The position numbers were made by a program, and so were the translations under genes. Of a stretch of 64,000 nucleotides of DNA, positions 33,396 to 41,743 are shown in pieces. The notes beneath the pieces are model-generated. The model was given only the letters and a program-made list of their open reading frames with translations, was not told the origin of the DNA and made no database searches. Source of the DNA: Methylotenera_A sp040079935 (lineage in GTDB: Bacteria > Pseudomonadota > Gammaproteobacteria > Burkholderiales > Methylophilaceae); contig JBEBJI010000001.1 in assembly GCA_040079935.1 (NCBI GenBank), positions 163,794-227,793 on the forward strand, written 5' to 3'. How positions within the stretch are numbered: position 1 is the first letter of the stretch; every line of letters starts with the position of its first letter.

Positions 33396-34544
33396 TTGAG
33401 CACTTTAGAAACAGATTTAAAAACAATTAAATGGCAAGAAAAAAACAAAACTATGGAAGCCGTTTGGCAGTCGGAGGCAGGTAGCCCGCCACCCAAAAAA
33501 GTGGTGGTTGCCGATGATACCACCAGCGCCAAAGACGCTTATAAGCTGGTGTGCGAAGGCACAGCATTTTTGTACAAAGGTGATTTTCAAAACGCCAAAC
33601 AAATGTTACAAGCCATCACGCGCAAGGTCGATAGCAAGCCGATTCAGCTCGCCGAAAATTTAACGCAGGCGTTTCACCAACATCGCGCGCGGCAAATTCA
33701 ACGGGCGAATATCACCAATAAAATCTTAATCGAACTTAATTATGGCGCATGCGATTTAAAGCGCGCGCCCGACGTAAAAGACGCAGTTGCAGGCGCGATA
33801 ATTGTAAATAGCAAGTTAGATAAAGTGCCGCAAAAAATGGTGCTGTCGCTACGCGAGCTTTTGGGCATGGTGGGTGCGCACGAATGGCGCAAAAAAGGCA
33901 TTTTTATCGATGCCCTGCAAGCTAATATCCATGCGGCTTATGGTGTATATTCTCCGATACGTGGTGAATATTTAGAGTTGATAAATAACGCACCTTTAGG
34001 CAATGCAAAAACTGCGTTTGATATTGGCACTGGCACTGGTGTGATCGCGGCAATTTTGGTCACGCGCGGCATAAAAGCGGTAATGGCGACCGACAACAGC
34101 GTGCGCGCGCTAAATTGTGCGGCTGAAAATATTGAAAAACTTAATTTAAAACAATACATTACGCTAGAAAAAGCTAATTTATTTCCAGGCGGTAGCAAAA
34201 AAGCGGATTTAATTGTGTGCAACCCACCGTGGCTACCCGCCAAAGCCAATGCGCCAATTGAGCACGCGATTTATGACCCAAACAGTCAAATGTTGAAAAG
34301 CTTTTTAAGCGGCGTAAAAGCGCATTTGAATGACGACGGCGAAGCTTGGCTCATCATGTCGGATTTGGCGGAACACTTGGGTTTGCGCACTAATGAAGAG
34401 TTAATGAAATGGATTGCTGATGCGGGTTTGAGCGTGATTGAAAAGCTAGATATTGCGCCAAAACATGCTAAAAGTAGCGACCAGTCAGATCCGCTTTATG
34501 CGGCAAGAAGTAAAGAAATCACTTCGCTTTATAGATTAAAATAA
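33396..34544 (+). CDS. Class I SAM-dependent methyltransferase
   Basis: The 382-residue protein has an N-terminal helical half of about 190 residues of unknown function. A Rossmann methyltransferase domain follows, with FDIGTGTGVIAA (about 208-219), an acidic ATDNS turn and NPPWLPAK (NPPW at 276-279), which indicates N-methylation of an amide or a base. The start is TTG 33396 with AAGGA five bases upstream; ATG 33453 is the alternative. A palindromic repeat copy occurs at 33912-33943, read as DALQANIHAAY. The target is not known. It is in the operon between the permeases and nagZ. Confidence 0.8.
   Translation: MSTLETDLKTIKWQEKNKTMEAVWQSEAGSPPPKKVVVADDTTSAKDAYKLVCEGTAFLYKGDFQNAKQMLQAITRKVDSKPIQLAENLTQAFHQHRARQIQRANITNKILIELNYGACDLKRAPDVKDAVAGAIIVNSKLDKVPQKMVLSLRELLGMVGAHEWRKKGIFIDALQANIHAAYGVYSPIRGEYLELINNAPLGNAKTAFDIGTGTGVIAAILVTRGIKAVMATDNSVRALNCAAENIEKLNLKQYITLEKANLFPGGSKKADLIVCNPPWLPAKANAPIEHAIYDPNSQMLKSFLSGVKAHLNDDGEAWLIMSDLAEHLGLRTNEELMKWIADAGLSVIEKLDIAPKHAKSSDQSDPLYAARSKEITSLYRLK
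33912..33943 (-). repeat. Dispersed palindromic repeat, copy 7 (inside methyltransferase gene)
   Basis: On the minus strand AAGCC is followed by GCATGGATATT, AGCTT and GCAGGGC. The inner AAGC/GCTT arms and the right arm are intact, while the outer left arm is lost. It is read by the gene on the opposite strand as ALQANIHAAY. Confidence 0.75.
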
Positions 34545-34568
34545 CAGCTTAATTTTTAAAGGTAAAAG

Positions 34569-35615
34569 ATGAGTCTAGGTCCAGTTATGTTAGATGTTGT
34601 TGGCACAGAATTAACGGCTGACGACATCAAAAGATTGCAACATCCGCTGGTGGGCGGTGTGATTTTATTTTCGCGCAACTTCGAAAATTGTGCTCAATTA
34701 GCTGCCCTGACAGCCAATATTCATGCGGTTCGCAGCCCACCTATTTTGATTGCTGTTGATCATGAAGGCGGTCGTGTGCAACGTTTTCGCGATGGCTTTA
34801 CCAAAATTCCGCCAATGCGTGAGTTGGGCAAAATTTGGGATATCGATAGAAAAAAAGCCAAAGAATTAGCAGTAGAAGCAGGTTGGATTTTAGCCGCAGA
34901 ATTACGTGCGCATGGCGTGGATTTCAGTTTTACGCCAGTGCTAGATATGGATTATGGCGATAGTTTGGTGATTGGTGACAGAGCATTTCACAAAGACACG
35001 CAAGCCATAAACGAACTGGCTTTTTCTCTCATGCAAGGTCTTAAAAAAGGCGGCATGCAGGCTGTGGGTAAGCATTTCCCTGGTCACGGTTTTGTGGTGG
35101 CTGATTCGCATGTCAGCATCCCCATTGATGAGCGTGAGTTTGACCAAATTGCGCAAAATGACATGCAGCCTTTTCGACAAATGATAGACGAAGGCTTGGC
35201 GGCGATTATGCCCGCGCACGTGATTTATCCGAAAGTCGATGACAAACCTGCTGGCTTTTCACCAAAATGGTTGCAAAAAGTATTGCGCGAGAGGTTAGGT
35301 TTTCAAGGCGTCATTTTTAGTGATGATTTGAGCATGGAAGGCGCATCGGTAGGCGGCGATGTGACCACGCGTAGCTTAGCCGCGTTGAACGCGGGTTGCG
35401 ACATGGTGCTGCTGTGCAATCGCCCTGATTTAGCGGATGAATTGCTCGAAAAGCTCGAATGGAAAATGCCAGCACTCAGCATCGCTCGGCTGGCGCGCAT
35501 GCACGGCGCGCGTTACCCAATGAGCATGAATCATTTACACGAAAATGGCGGCTTCGTAGCGGCGGTAAAGCGCGTTGGCATGGTAGGGAAATCCGAATCT
35601 GATTTGTTTGCCTAG
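34569..35615 (+). CDS. nagZ: Beta-N-acetylhexosaminidase (glycoside hydrolase family 3)
   Basis: NagZ is a cytoplasmic enzyme that removes N-acetylglucosamine from anhydromuropeptides during cell-wall recycling. The signature VDHEGGRVQRFRDGFTKIPPM, the catalytic histidine loop KHFPGHGFVVADSHV and the nucleophile aspartate in SDDLSMEGA are present. The 348 residues match the family. Its position after the peptide permeases and the L,D-transpeptidase supports a peptidoglycan-recycling theme. A repeat copy at 34704-34738 is read as ALTANIHAVRSPP. By recall the segment aligns without gaps to E. coli NagZ. Confidence 0.95.
   Translation: MSLGPVMLDVVGTELTADDIKRLQHPLVGGVILFSRNFENCAQLAALTANIHAVRSPPILIAVDHEGGRVQRFRDGFTKIPPMRELGKIWDIDRKKAKELAVEAGWILAAELRAHGVDFSFTPVLDMDYGDSLVIGDRAFHKDTQAINELAFSLMQGLKKGGMQAVGKHFPGHGFVVADSHVSIPIDEREFDQIAQNDMQPFRQMIDEGLAAIMPAHVIYPKVDDKPAGFSPKWLQKVLRERLGFQGVIFSDDLSMEGASVGGDVTTRSLAALNAGCDMVLLCNRPDLADELLEKLEWKMPALSIARLARMHGARYPMSMNHLHENGGFVAAVKRVGMVGKSESDLFA
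34704..34738 (-). repeat. Dispersed palindromic repeat, copy 8 (inside nagZ)
   Basis: On the minus strand GGGCTGCGAACC is followed by GCATGAATATT and GGCTGTCAGGGC. The arms GGGCTG and CAGGGC/CAGCC region are partly complementary. It is read by nagZ as ALTANIHAVRS, the same frame as copy 7. Confidence 0.75.
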
Positions 35616-35681
35616 GCTGATTTTACATTGACCAAGCGTGCGGTCACGCGTAGAATTCGCGCCAATTCTTAAGACTCTTCA

Positions 35682-36458
35682 ATGACTCAAAAAATCACTA
35701 AAAAATTAGTCGTCGCCAACTGGAAAATGCATGGCAATCTCAAACAGAATGCAGCTTTGCTGACGGATTTTGTTGAAAATTTATCCAACTTAAAACATAC
35801 GCAAGCGGTAGTTTGCGCGCCGTACCCTTATCTCGCACAATTACAAAACCTGTTGCAAAATACTAATATTGCTTGGGGTGCGCAGAATGTGGCTAAAAAT
35901 GAAATCGGCGCATTTACGGGTGAGGTAAGCGCAGAAATGTTGCGCGATTTTGGTGCGACTTACGTGATTATTGGCCACTCAGAGCGCGCCACTGCGTATT
36001 GCGAATCGGACGAAAATATTGCCACCAAATTTATGCAAGCTAAAAAGCATGGCTTAACGCCAATTTTGTGCGTGGGCGAGACGCTGATTGAGCGCGAAGC
36101 GGGTGTGATGGAAATGGTGGTTGGCAAGCAGCTCGATACGATTATCAAGCTACATGGTGCGCAAGTGTTTGCTGACAGCGTGATTTCATATGAACCGATT
36201 TGGGCAATAGGCACTGGCTTGGCAGCCACGCCAGAGCAAGCGAAAGCGATGCATTTGTTCATACGCAATAAAATTGCAAACTTGAATTTAGAGGCGGCAA
36301 ATCGCTTAAAAATCCTCTACGGAGGCAGCGTAACCCCCCAAAATGCGGTACAATTATTCCTTGTAGAAAATATCGACGGCGGGCTGATTGGTAAGTGCTC
36401 GTTAAATGCAGAAGAGTTCGAAGTAATCTGCCATGTGGCTGAGAAATCAGTCAATTAA
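35682..36458 (+). CDS. tpiA: Triosephosphate isomerase
   Basis: TpiA interconverts dihydroxyacetone phosphate and glyceraldehyde 3-phosphate. The TIM-barrel landmarks are present: VVANWKMHGN with the active-site Asn/Lys, the catalytic histidine in VIIGHSER, the catalytic glutamate in SYEPIWAIGTG (loop 6), and the phosphate loop ILYGGSV with DGGLIGKCSL. The 258-residue length is normal. The gene precedes secG by 37 bp, as in many proteobacteria, and is probably co-transcribed with it. Confidence 0.96.
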   Translation: MTQKITKKLVVANWKMHGNLKQNAALLTDFVENLSNLKHTQAVVCAPYPYLAQLQNLLQNTNIAWGAQNVAKNEIGAFTGEVSAEMLRDFGATYVIIGHSERATAYCESDENIATKFMQAKKHGLTPILCVGETLIEREAGVMEMVVGKQLDTIIKLHGAQVFADSVISYEPIWAIGTGLAATPEQAKAMHLFIRNKIANLNLEAANRLKILYGGSVTPQNAVQLFLVENIDGGLIGKCSLNAEEFEVICHVAEKSVN

Positions 36459-36495
36459 CTTGGCAAAAAGAGAGTAAAGGATTAGATTTAAAATC

Positions 36496-36843
36496 ATGGA
36501 ACATTTAGTCACAATCATTCATGTGTTAGCAGCGGCTGGCGTCATCGGCTTGGTGCTTTTGCAACACGGCAAAGGTGCTGATATGGGCGCTGCATTTGGC
36601 AGTGGCGCATCTGGCAGTTTGTTCGGTGTAAGCGGCTCATCTAACTTTATGAGCAAGGCAACTGCGGCTTGTGTGGCAGTATTTTTTGCCACAAGCTTAA
36701 CGCTAGCCTACACGGCAAGCCATCGCACAGGCAATGGCAGCGTCATAAACAATGCAGTTAAGACTGAAGCAGTAAAACCAGCTGAAACAACGCCAGCAGA
36801 ATCGACACCAAAAGACAGTGCCGCGAAAGATATTCCTAACTAG
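36496..36843 (+). CDS. secG: Preprotein translocase subunit SecG
   Basis: SecG is a small subunit of the SecYEG channel. The 115-residue protein has two hydrophobic segments: residues about 3-21 and about 50-72. The typical motif VLLQHGKGADMGAAFGSGASGSLFG lies between them. The C-terminal tail is rich in Glu, Thr, Pro and Ala (KPAETTPAESTPKDSA), as in other betaproteobacterial SecG proteins. The gene is followed 17 bp later by tRNA-Leu(GAG), an order shared with E. coli secG-leuU. Confidence 0.93.
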   Translation: MEHLVTIIHVLAAAGVIGLVLLQHGKGADMGAAFGSGASGSLFGVSGSSNFMSKATAACVAVFFATSLTLAYTASHRTGNGSVINNAVKTEAVKPAETTPAESTPKDSAAKDIPN

Positions 36844-36860
36844 GATTTAAATCTAAAAAT

Positions 36861-36945
36861 GCCGTCGTGGTGGAATTGGTAGACACGCAACCTTGAGGTG
36901 GTTGTGACTAAGGTCGTGAGAGTTCGAGTCTCTCCGTCGGCACCA
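36861..36945 (+). tRNA. tRNA-Leu (anticodon GAG)
   Basis: The 85-nt gene folds as a class II tRNA with a long variable arm. The anticodon stem CAACC/GGTTG encloses loop TTGAGGT, giving anticodon GAG (Leu, CUC/CUU). The T-arm is GAGAG/CTCTC with TTCGAGT, and CCA is encoded at the 3' end. The acceptor stem GCCGTCG with CGTCGGC contains one T-T mismatch at the fifth pair. It follows secG and may be co-transcribed with it. Confidence 0.95.
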
Positions 36946-37120
36946 GTAGTTAGGGAAACTAAGAATTTAGAGCAATTGATAAGTAACGTAAAGCGGTGAA
37001 TAGAGCCTTGATTCCTGCGGTGTTTTTAGTAACTGAGTAATAATAAGCATGTAAAAATAATACTTTGTCGTTAGTTATAAATTGATTTCTAATTTAAGTA
37101 ATTTAGTTTGGGGCTAGCAA

Positions 37121-37477
37121 GTGCTAGAAAATTATTTTCCTATATTGTTGTTTATCCTCGTGGGCTTGGGGGTAGGCGTTGCTCCCTTGTTAATTGGCAA
37201 ATTGGTTTCCCCTCACAAGCCAGATGCTCAAAAAAATTCCCCCTACGAATGTGGTTTTGAAGCATTTGAAGACGCGCGCATGAAGTTTGACGTGCGTTAT
37301 TACCTCGTTGCAATCCTGTTTATTCTCTTCGATTTAGAAATCGCGTTTTTATTCCCATGGGCGGTGGTTATACAAGAAATCGGCTTGGCTGGCTTCTGGG
37401 CGATGATGTTATTTTTATTCGTGCTTGTCGTAGGTTTTATTTACGAATGGAAGAAGGGCGCACTAGAATGGGATTAG
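37121..37477 (+). CDS. nuoA: NADH-quinone oxidoreductase subunit A
   Basis: NuoA is a three-helix membrane subunit of respiratory complex I. The 118 residues include the family motif PYECGFEAFEDARMKFDVRYYLVAILFILFDLEIAFLFPW. The start is GTG 37121 preceded by TTTGGGG. The start codon lies in an inverted repeat (CTAGC, AAGT, GCTAG). It opens the 14-gene nuo operon; its stop overlaps the nuoB start by ten bases. It is 175 bp downstream of tRNA-Leu, so the operon promoter should lie in that AT-rich interval. Confidence 0.95.
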   Translation: MLENYFPILLFILVGLGVGVAPLLIGKLVSPHKPDAQKNSPYECGFEAFEDARMKFDVRYYLVAILFILFDLEIAFLFPWAVVIQEIGLAGFWAMMLFLFVLVVGFIYEWKKGALEWD

Positions 37478-37944
37478 AGGGCGTTCTCGAAAAAGGCTTC
37501 GTCACTACGTCGCTGGATACCGTGATTAACTACACGCGTACTGGTTCTATGTGGCCAATGACATTCGGACTAGCTTGCTGCGCGGTAGAGATGATGCATG
37601 CAGGGGCGGCCAGATACGATTTAGACCGTTTCGGCATTGTGTTCCGTGGTAGTCCGCGCCAATCAGATGTGATGATTGTGGCTGGCACGTTGGTGAATAA
37701 AATGGCGCCAGCCTTAAGAAAAGTATATGACCAAATGGCCGAGCCGCGTTGGGTGATTTCCATGGGTTCTTGCGCCAACGGTGGTGGTTATTATCACTAT
37801 TCTTATGCGGTTGTGCGCGGTTGTGATCGCATTGTTCCGGTAGATGTATATGTGCCAGGTTGCCCGCCCACAGCTGAAGCGCTGCTATATGGCATTATTC
37901 AGTTGCAGAAAAAAATTCGACGTACGAATACGATTGCTAGATAA
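37468..37944 (+). CDS. nuoB: NADH-quinone oxidoreductase subunit B
   Basis: NuoB carries the N2 iron-sulfur cluster that passes electrons to quinone. The ligands are visible in GLACCAVEMM (adjacent Cys pair), SMGSCANGGGYYHYSY and VPGCPPTAEALLYG. I chose ATG 37468 (MGLEGVLEKGF), which matches the family's N-terminus and gives 158 residues, and overlaps the nuoA stop. The frame is open to 37357, but that would lie inside nuoA. It forms the Q-module with NuoCDI. Confidence 0.96.
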   Translation: MGLEGVLEKGFVTTSLDTVINYTRTGSMWPMTFGLACCAVEMMHAGAARYDLDRFGIVFRGSPRQSDVMIVAGTLVNKMAPALRKVYDQMAEPRWVISMGSCANGGGYYHYSYAVVRGCDRIVPVDVYVPGCPPTAEALLYGIIQLQKKIRRTNTIAR

Positions 37945-37962
37945 GACTTGAATTTATAAATC

Positions 37963-38556
37963 ATGACTAATTTAGACCAATTATCTGCACAATTAAAACT
38001 CGCTTTGGGTGCGCAATTATCCAATCTCTCTGTTGAATTGAGCGAAATCACTATCGAATGTAAAGTTGATAATTTGCTGGAAGTTTGTGCAAAGCTGCGC
38101 GATCATGCTGAACTAAAATTTGAGCAGTTGATTGATTTGTGTGGCGTGGATTATAGCGACTACAAAGATGGTCAATATGAAGGCGCGCGCTACGCCGTGG
38201 TGTTGCATTTGCTATCAGTTAGCCAAAATCAGCGTTTGCGTTTGCGCGTTTTTGCGCAAGATGACGACTTTCCTGTGTTGCCAACACTTGTTGATACTTG
38301 GCCTGTTGCTAATTGGTACGAGCGCGAAGCCTTTGATTTATTTGGCATTATGTTTGAAAATCATCCAGATTTACGTAGAATTTTGACTGATTATGGCTTT
38401 GTCGGTCATCCGTTCCGCAAAGATTTCCCTATGATTGGCAATGTGGAAATGCGTTACGACCCAGAGCAACAACGCGTGATTTATCAGCCAGTATCAATTG
38501 AACTAAGAAATAATGTTCCGAGAGTCATTCGTGATGAAGGTACGCATCATGGCTGA
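37963..38556 (+). CDS. nuoC: NADH-quinone oxidoreductase subunit C
   Basis: NuoC (30-kDa type) is a hydrophilic connector subunit of complex I. The 197-residue protein contains the signature WYEREAFDLFGIMFENHPDLRRILTDYGFVGHPFRKDFP near the C-terminal third. It is a separate gene here, unlike the nuoCD fusion of E. coli. Its stop overlaps the start of nuoD by eight bases. Confidence 0.95.
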   Translation: MTNLDQLSAQLKLALGAQLSNLSVELSEITIECKVDNLLEVCAKLRDHAELKFEQLIDLCGVDYSDYKDGQYEGARYAVVLHLLSVSQNQRLRLRVFAQDDDFPVLPTLVDTWPVANWYEREAFDLFGIMFENHPDLRRILTDYGFVGHPFRKDFPMIGNVEMRYDPEQQRVIYQPVSIELRNNVPRVIRDEGTHHG

Positions 38557-39802
38557 GATTAGAAATTACACCATGAACTTTGGTCCGCAGCATCCTGCCG
38601 CGCATGGTGTGCTGCGCTTGGTGCTGGAGCTGGATGGCGAGGTGATTCAGCGCGCAGATCCGCATATTGGTTTGTTGCATCGCGCCACAGAAAAACTCGC
38701 AGAAAATCGTACCTATCTTCAATCCATCCCGTATATGGATAGATTGGATTACGTTTCGATGATGGCCAACGAGCACGCGTACGTGATGGCAATTGAAAAG
38801 ATGTTGGATTTGGAAGTGCCTATTCGCGCGCAATATATTCGCGTGATGTTCGATGAAATTACGCGCATTTTAAATCATTTACTGTGGTTGGGTGCGCATG
38901 CGCTGGATGTCGGTGCGATGACGGTATTTTTGTATGCGTTTCGTGAGCGTGAAGACTTGTTTGATTGCTACGAAGCAGTTTCTGGCGCACGCATGCATGC
39001 CGCGTATTATCGGCCTGGCGGTGTGTATCGTGATTTGCCGGGTCGTATGCCGCAGCACGAAAACACCAAATTTCGCAGCGCTAAAGAGATTGGAAAGATT
39101 AACGAAAATCGCCAAGGTTCGCTCTTAGATTTTATCGAAGATTTTACCAATCGCTTTCCCACCTATGTCGATGAATATGAAACTTTATTGACTGATAACC
39201 GTATCTGGAAGCAGCGCACGGTTGGCGTGGGAGTGGTTTCGCCAGAGCGCGCATTAGCGTTGGGCTTTACTGGTCCGATGTTGCGTGGTAGCGGCGTAGA
39301 ATGGGATTTGCGTAGAAAACAACCATACGAGGTTTATTCTGAACTTAAGTTTGATATTCCTGTTGGCGTGAATGGCGATTGCTACGACCGTTATTTGGTG
39401 CGCATGGAAGAATTTAGGCAATCGAATAATATCATCAAGCAATGTATTGCTTGGTTGCGTGCCAATCCTGGTCCGGTGATTACGACGGATAACAAAGTCG
39501 CACCACCTGATCGTGAGAGCATGAAAACCAATATGGAAGACATGATTCACCATTTTAAATTGTTCACCGAAGGCTTCCACGTGCCAGCAGGCGAGGCCTA
39601 TGCTGCGGTGGAACATCCAAAAGGTGAGTTTGGCATTTACATGATTTCAGATGGCGCGAATAAACCTTATCGCTTAAAAATTCGCGCACCAGGTTTTGCG
39701 CATTTATCGGCGTTGGATGAAATGGTGCAAGGCCACATGATTGCCGACCTTGTAGCTATCATCGGAACACAGGATATTGTTTTTGGCGAGATAGACAGAT
39801 AA
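38549..39802 (+). CDS. nuoD: NADH-quinone oxidoreductase subunit D
   Basis: NuoD (49-kDa type) forms the quinone-binding pocket with NuoB. The 417 residues start MAEIRNYTMNFGPQHPAAHGVLRL, the standard family N-terminus, and end GEIDR. ATG 38549 is chosen because the frame's upstream codons lie inside nuoC. Characteristic segments are RLDYVSMMANEHAY and ADLVAIIGTQDIVFGEIDR. Its last base overlaps the nuoE ATG by one base. Confidence 0.96.
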   Translation: MAEIRNYTMNFGPQHPAAHGVLRLVLELDGEVIQRADPHIGLLHRATEKLAENRTYLQSIPYMDRLDYVSMMANEHAYVMAIEKMLDLEVPIRAQYIRVMFDEITRILNHLLWLGAHALDVGAMTVFLYAFREREDLFDCYEAVSGARMHAAYYRPGGVYRDLPGRMPQHENTKFRSAKEIGKINENRQGSLLDFIEDFTNRFPTYVDEYETLLTDNRIWKQRTVGVGVVSPERALALGFTGPMLRGSGVEWDLRRKQPYEVYSELKFDIPVGVNGDCYDRYLVRMEEFRQSNNIIKQCIAWLRANPGPVITTDNKVAPPDRESMKTNMEDMIHHFKLFTEGFHVPAGEAYAAVEHPKGEFGIYMISDGANKPYRLKIRAPGFAHLSALDEMVQGHMIADLVAIIGTQDIVFGEIDR

Positions 39803-40290
39803 TGTTAAGCGCAGAAGCCATAAAAAAAATCGATTACGAACTCACTAAATACCCTGCGGATCAGCGGCAGGCGGCGGTGATGTCTGCATTGCGCATTGTG
39901 CAAACTGAGCGCGGCTGGTTGTCTAAAGAGTGTATTAGTGAAGTTGCCACTTATTTGCGCATGCCAGAAATTGCTGCGATGGAAGTGGCAACTTTTTATA
40001 ACATGTACGATTTAGAGCCAGTCGGCAAATACAAAATTACGGTGTGCACCAATATTTCTTGCATGCTGCGTGATTCCGACGCAATCGTTAACCATCTGCA
40101 AACCAAGTTGGGCGTGGGTTTTAACGAAGTGACAGCTGATGGAAAATTCTGTTTAAAAGAAGGCGAATGCATGGGCGCATGTAGTGGCGCACCGCTGATG
40201 ACGGTCAATAATCACACTATGCACGAATTTTTAACGCCTGAAAAAGTGGATGGAATTTTGCAGGATTTAGATAAAAAGGCGCTGAAATAA
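39802..40290 (+). CDS. nuoE: NADH-quinone oxidoreductase subunit E
   Basis: NuoE (24-kDa type) holds the N1a [2Fe-2S] cluster next to NuoF. The thioredoxin-like fold carries ligands in VCTNISCMLR (spacing CxxxxC) and CLKEGECMGACSGAP. Its 162 residues are typical. Its ATG overlaps the nuoD TAA region and its stop overlaps the nuoF ATG by one base, so translation is coupled. Confidence 0.95.
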   Translation: MLSAEAIKKIDYELTKYPADQRQAAVMSALRIVQTERGWLSKECISEVATYLRMPEIAAMEVATFYNMYDLEPVGKYKITVCTNISCMLRDSDAIVNHLQTKLGVGFNEVTADGKFCLKEGECMGACSGAPLMTVNNHTMHEFLTPEKVDGILQDLDKKALK

Positions 40291-41729
40291 TGGCCAAAGT
40301 TCCTCCCAAAACTGCGCCAAAACCTAAAGAAAAAGTGGCAGACTCATCTAAAGTTTTGACTGAAAAAACGACTAAAAAAGTCGTGAAAAAACAGGCTCAG
40401 GAGCCAATATCCATGCGGTCTGCAGGGCACGCTATTTCAGAACGAAATTTTACAGGTCAAACTTTGGTAACGTTACGCACGTTGACAGAGAAAAATTCTG
40501 CGTCACTTGTAGCGTACGAAAAATTGGGCGGCTACACGCAACTTAAAAAAATCGTTACCGAAAAAACTAAAGCAGTAGATATTATTAACCAAGTAAAGCT
40601 ATCAGGCTTGCGTGGGCGCGGAGGTGCAGGCTTCCCCACAGGTTTGAAATGGAGCTTTATGCCACGCTATTTTGATGGCGTCAAATATTTGGTTTGCAAC
40701 ACCGATGAAGGCGAGCCGGGAACATTTAAAGACCGCGATATTATCCGTTACAACCCGCATCAGCTTATCGAAGGTATGGCAATTGCTGCATATACATTGG
40801 GTGCGCGAGTAGGTTACAACTATATTCACGGTGAGATTTGGCATGAATATGAAATTTTTGAAGCGGCTTTAAAAGAAGCGCGTGAAGCTGGTTACATCGG
40901 TGAAAATTTATTCGGAACGAATTTCAGTTTTGATTTATACGCAGTACATGGCTATGGCGCTTATATCTGTGGCGAAGAAACGGCTTTGATTGAATCCATT
41001 GAAGGCAAAAAAGGTCAGCCACGCTTTAAACCGCCTTTCCCCGCCAGTTACGGCGTATTTGGCAAGCCGACCAATGTGAATAATACCGAAAGTTTTGCGT
41101 CAATTCCGTGGATTATGCAATATGGCGGTCAGGCGTTTGCTGAACTCGGCGTGCCAAATTCTGGCGGCAGTAAATTGTTTTCTGTATCTGGGCATGTCGA
41201 AAATCCAGGCAATTTTGAAGTAAAAATGGGTACGCCATTTGTGGATTTATTGGCGATGGCGGGAGGCATATGGAAAGGTCGCAAGCTCAAAGCGGTGATT
41301 CCTGGTGGCCCTTCAACGCCCGTGATGACGGCGGAAATGATACAAAATGCAACTATGGATTATGAAGGTTTAAGCAAGGCTGGCTCTAGCTTGGGTGCGG
41401 GTTCGATGATAGTGATGGATGAAACTACCTGCATGGTAAAAACGCTCAAAAGGCTTTCTTACTTTTTTTACGAAGAAAGTTGCGGCCAATGCACACCATG
41501 CCGCGAAGGTACAGGATGGGTATATCGTGTGATTAACCGTATTACCGAAGGTAATGGCAAAATGGAAGATTTAGAATTATTGACCAGCGTCAGCAATAAT
41601 ATTTCTGGCCGTACCATTTGCGCGCTCGGCGATGCAGCCGCGACGCCAGTATTGAGTTTTATTAGGCATTTCAGACCAGAGTTTGAGTATTATATTCAGC
41701 ACGGTAAAAGCATGGTGGATAGTAAATAA
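40290..41729 (+). CDS. nuoF: NADH-quinone oxidoreductase subunit F
   Basis: NuoF binds NADH and FMN and holds the N3 [4Fe-4S] cluster. The FMN loop GLRGRGGAGFPTGLKWSFMP and the cluster ligands ESCGQCTPCREGT with a distal Cys in ICALGDAAA are present. At 479 residues it is about 45-50 longer than usual because of a lysine-rich N-terminal extension (first 45 residues, for example TEKTTKKVVKKQ) that ends in a copy of the palindromic repeat read as QEPISMRSAGHAIS. Conserved sequence starts near NFTGQTLVT. A shorter start would not fit the operon overlap with nuoE. Confidence 0.94.
   Translation: MAKVPPKTAPKPKEKVADSSKVLTEKTTKKVVKKQAQEPISMRSAGHAISERNFTGQTLVTLRTLTEKNSASLVAYEKLGGYTQLKKIVTEKTKAVDIINQVKLSGLRGRGGAGFPTGLKWSFMPRYFDGVKYLVCNTDEGEPGTFKDRDIIRYNPHQLIEGMAIAAYTLGARVGYNYIHGEIWHEYEIFEAALKEAREAGYIGENLFGTNFSFDLYAVHGYGAYICGEETALIESIEGKKGQPRFKPPFPASYGVFGKPTNVNNTESFASIPWIMQYGGQAFAELGVPNSGGSKLFSVSGHVENPGNFEVKMGTPFVDLLAMAGGIWKGRKLKAVIPGGPSTPVMTAEMIQNATMDYEGLSKAGSSLGAGSMIVMDETTCMVKTLKRLSYFFYEESCGQCTPCREGTGWVYRVINRITEGNGKMEDLELLTSVSNNISGRTICALGDAAATPVLSFIRHFRPEFEYYIQHGKSMVDSK
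40394..40428 (-). repeat. Dispersed palindromic repeat, copy 9 (in the nuoF N-terminal extension)
   Basis: On the minus strand GCCCTGCAGACC is followed by GCATGGATATT and GGCTCCTGAGCC. The left arm and core are at consensus; the right arm diverges. It is read by nuoF on the other strand as EPISMRSAG. Confidence 0.8.
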
Positions 41730-41743
41730 ATGGTAAACGCATA

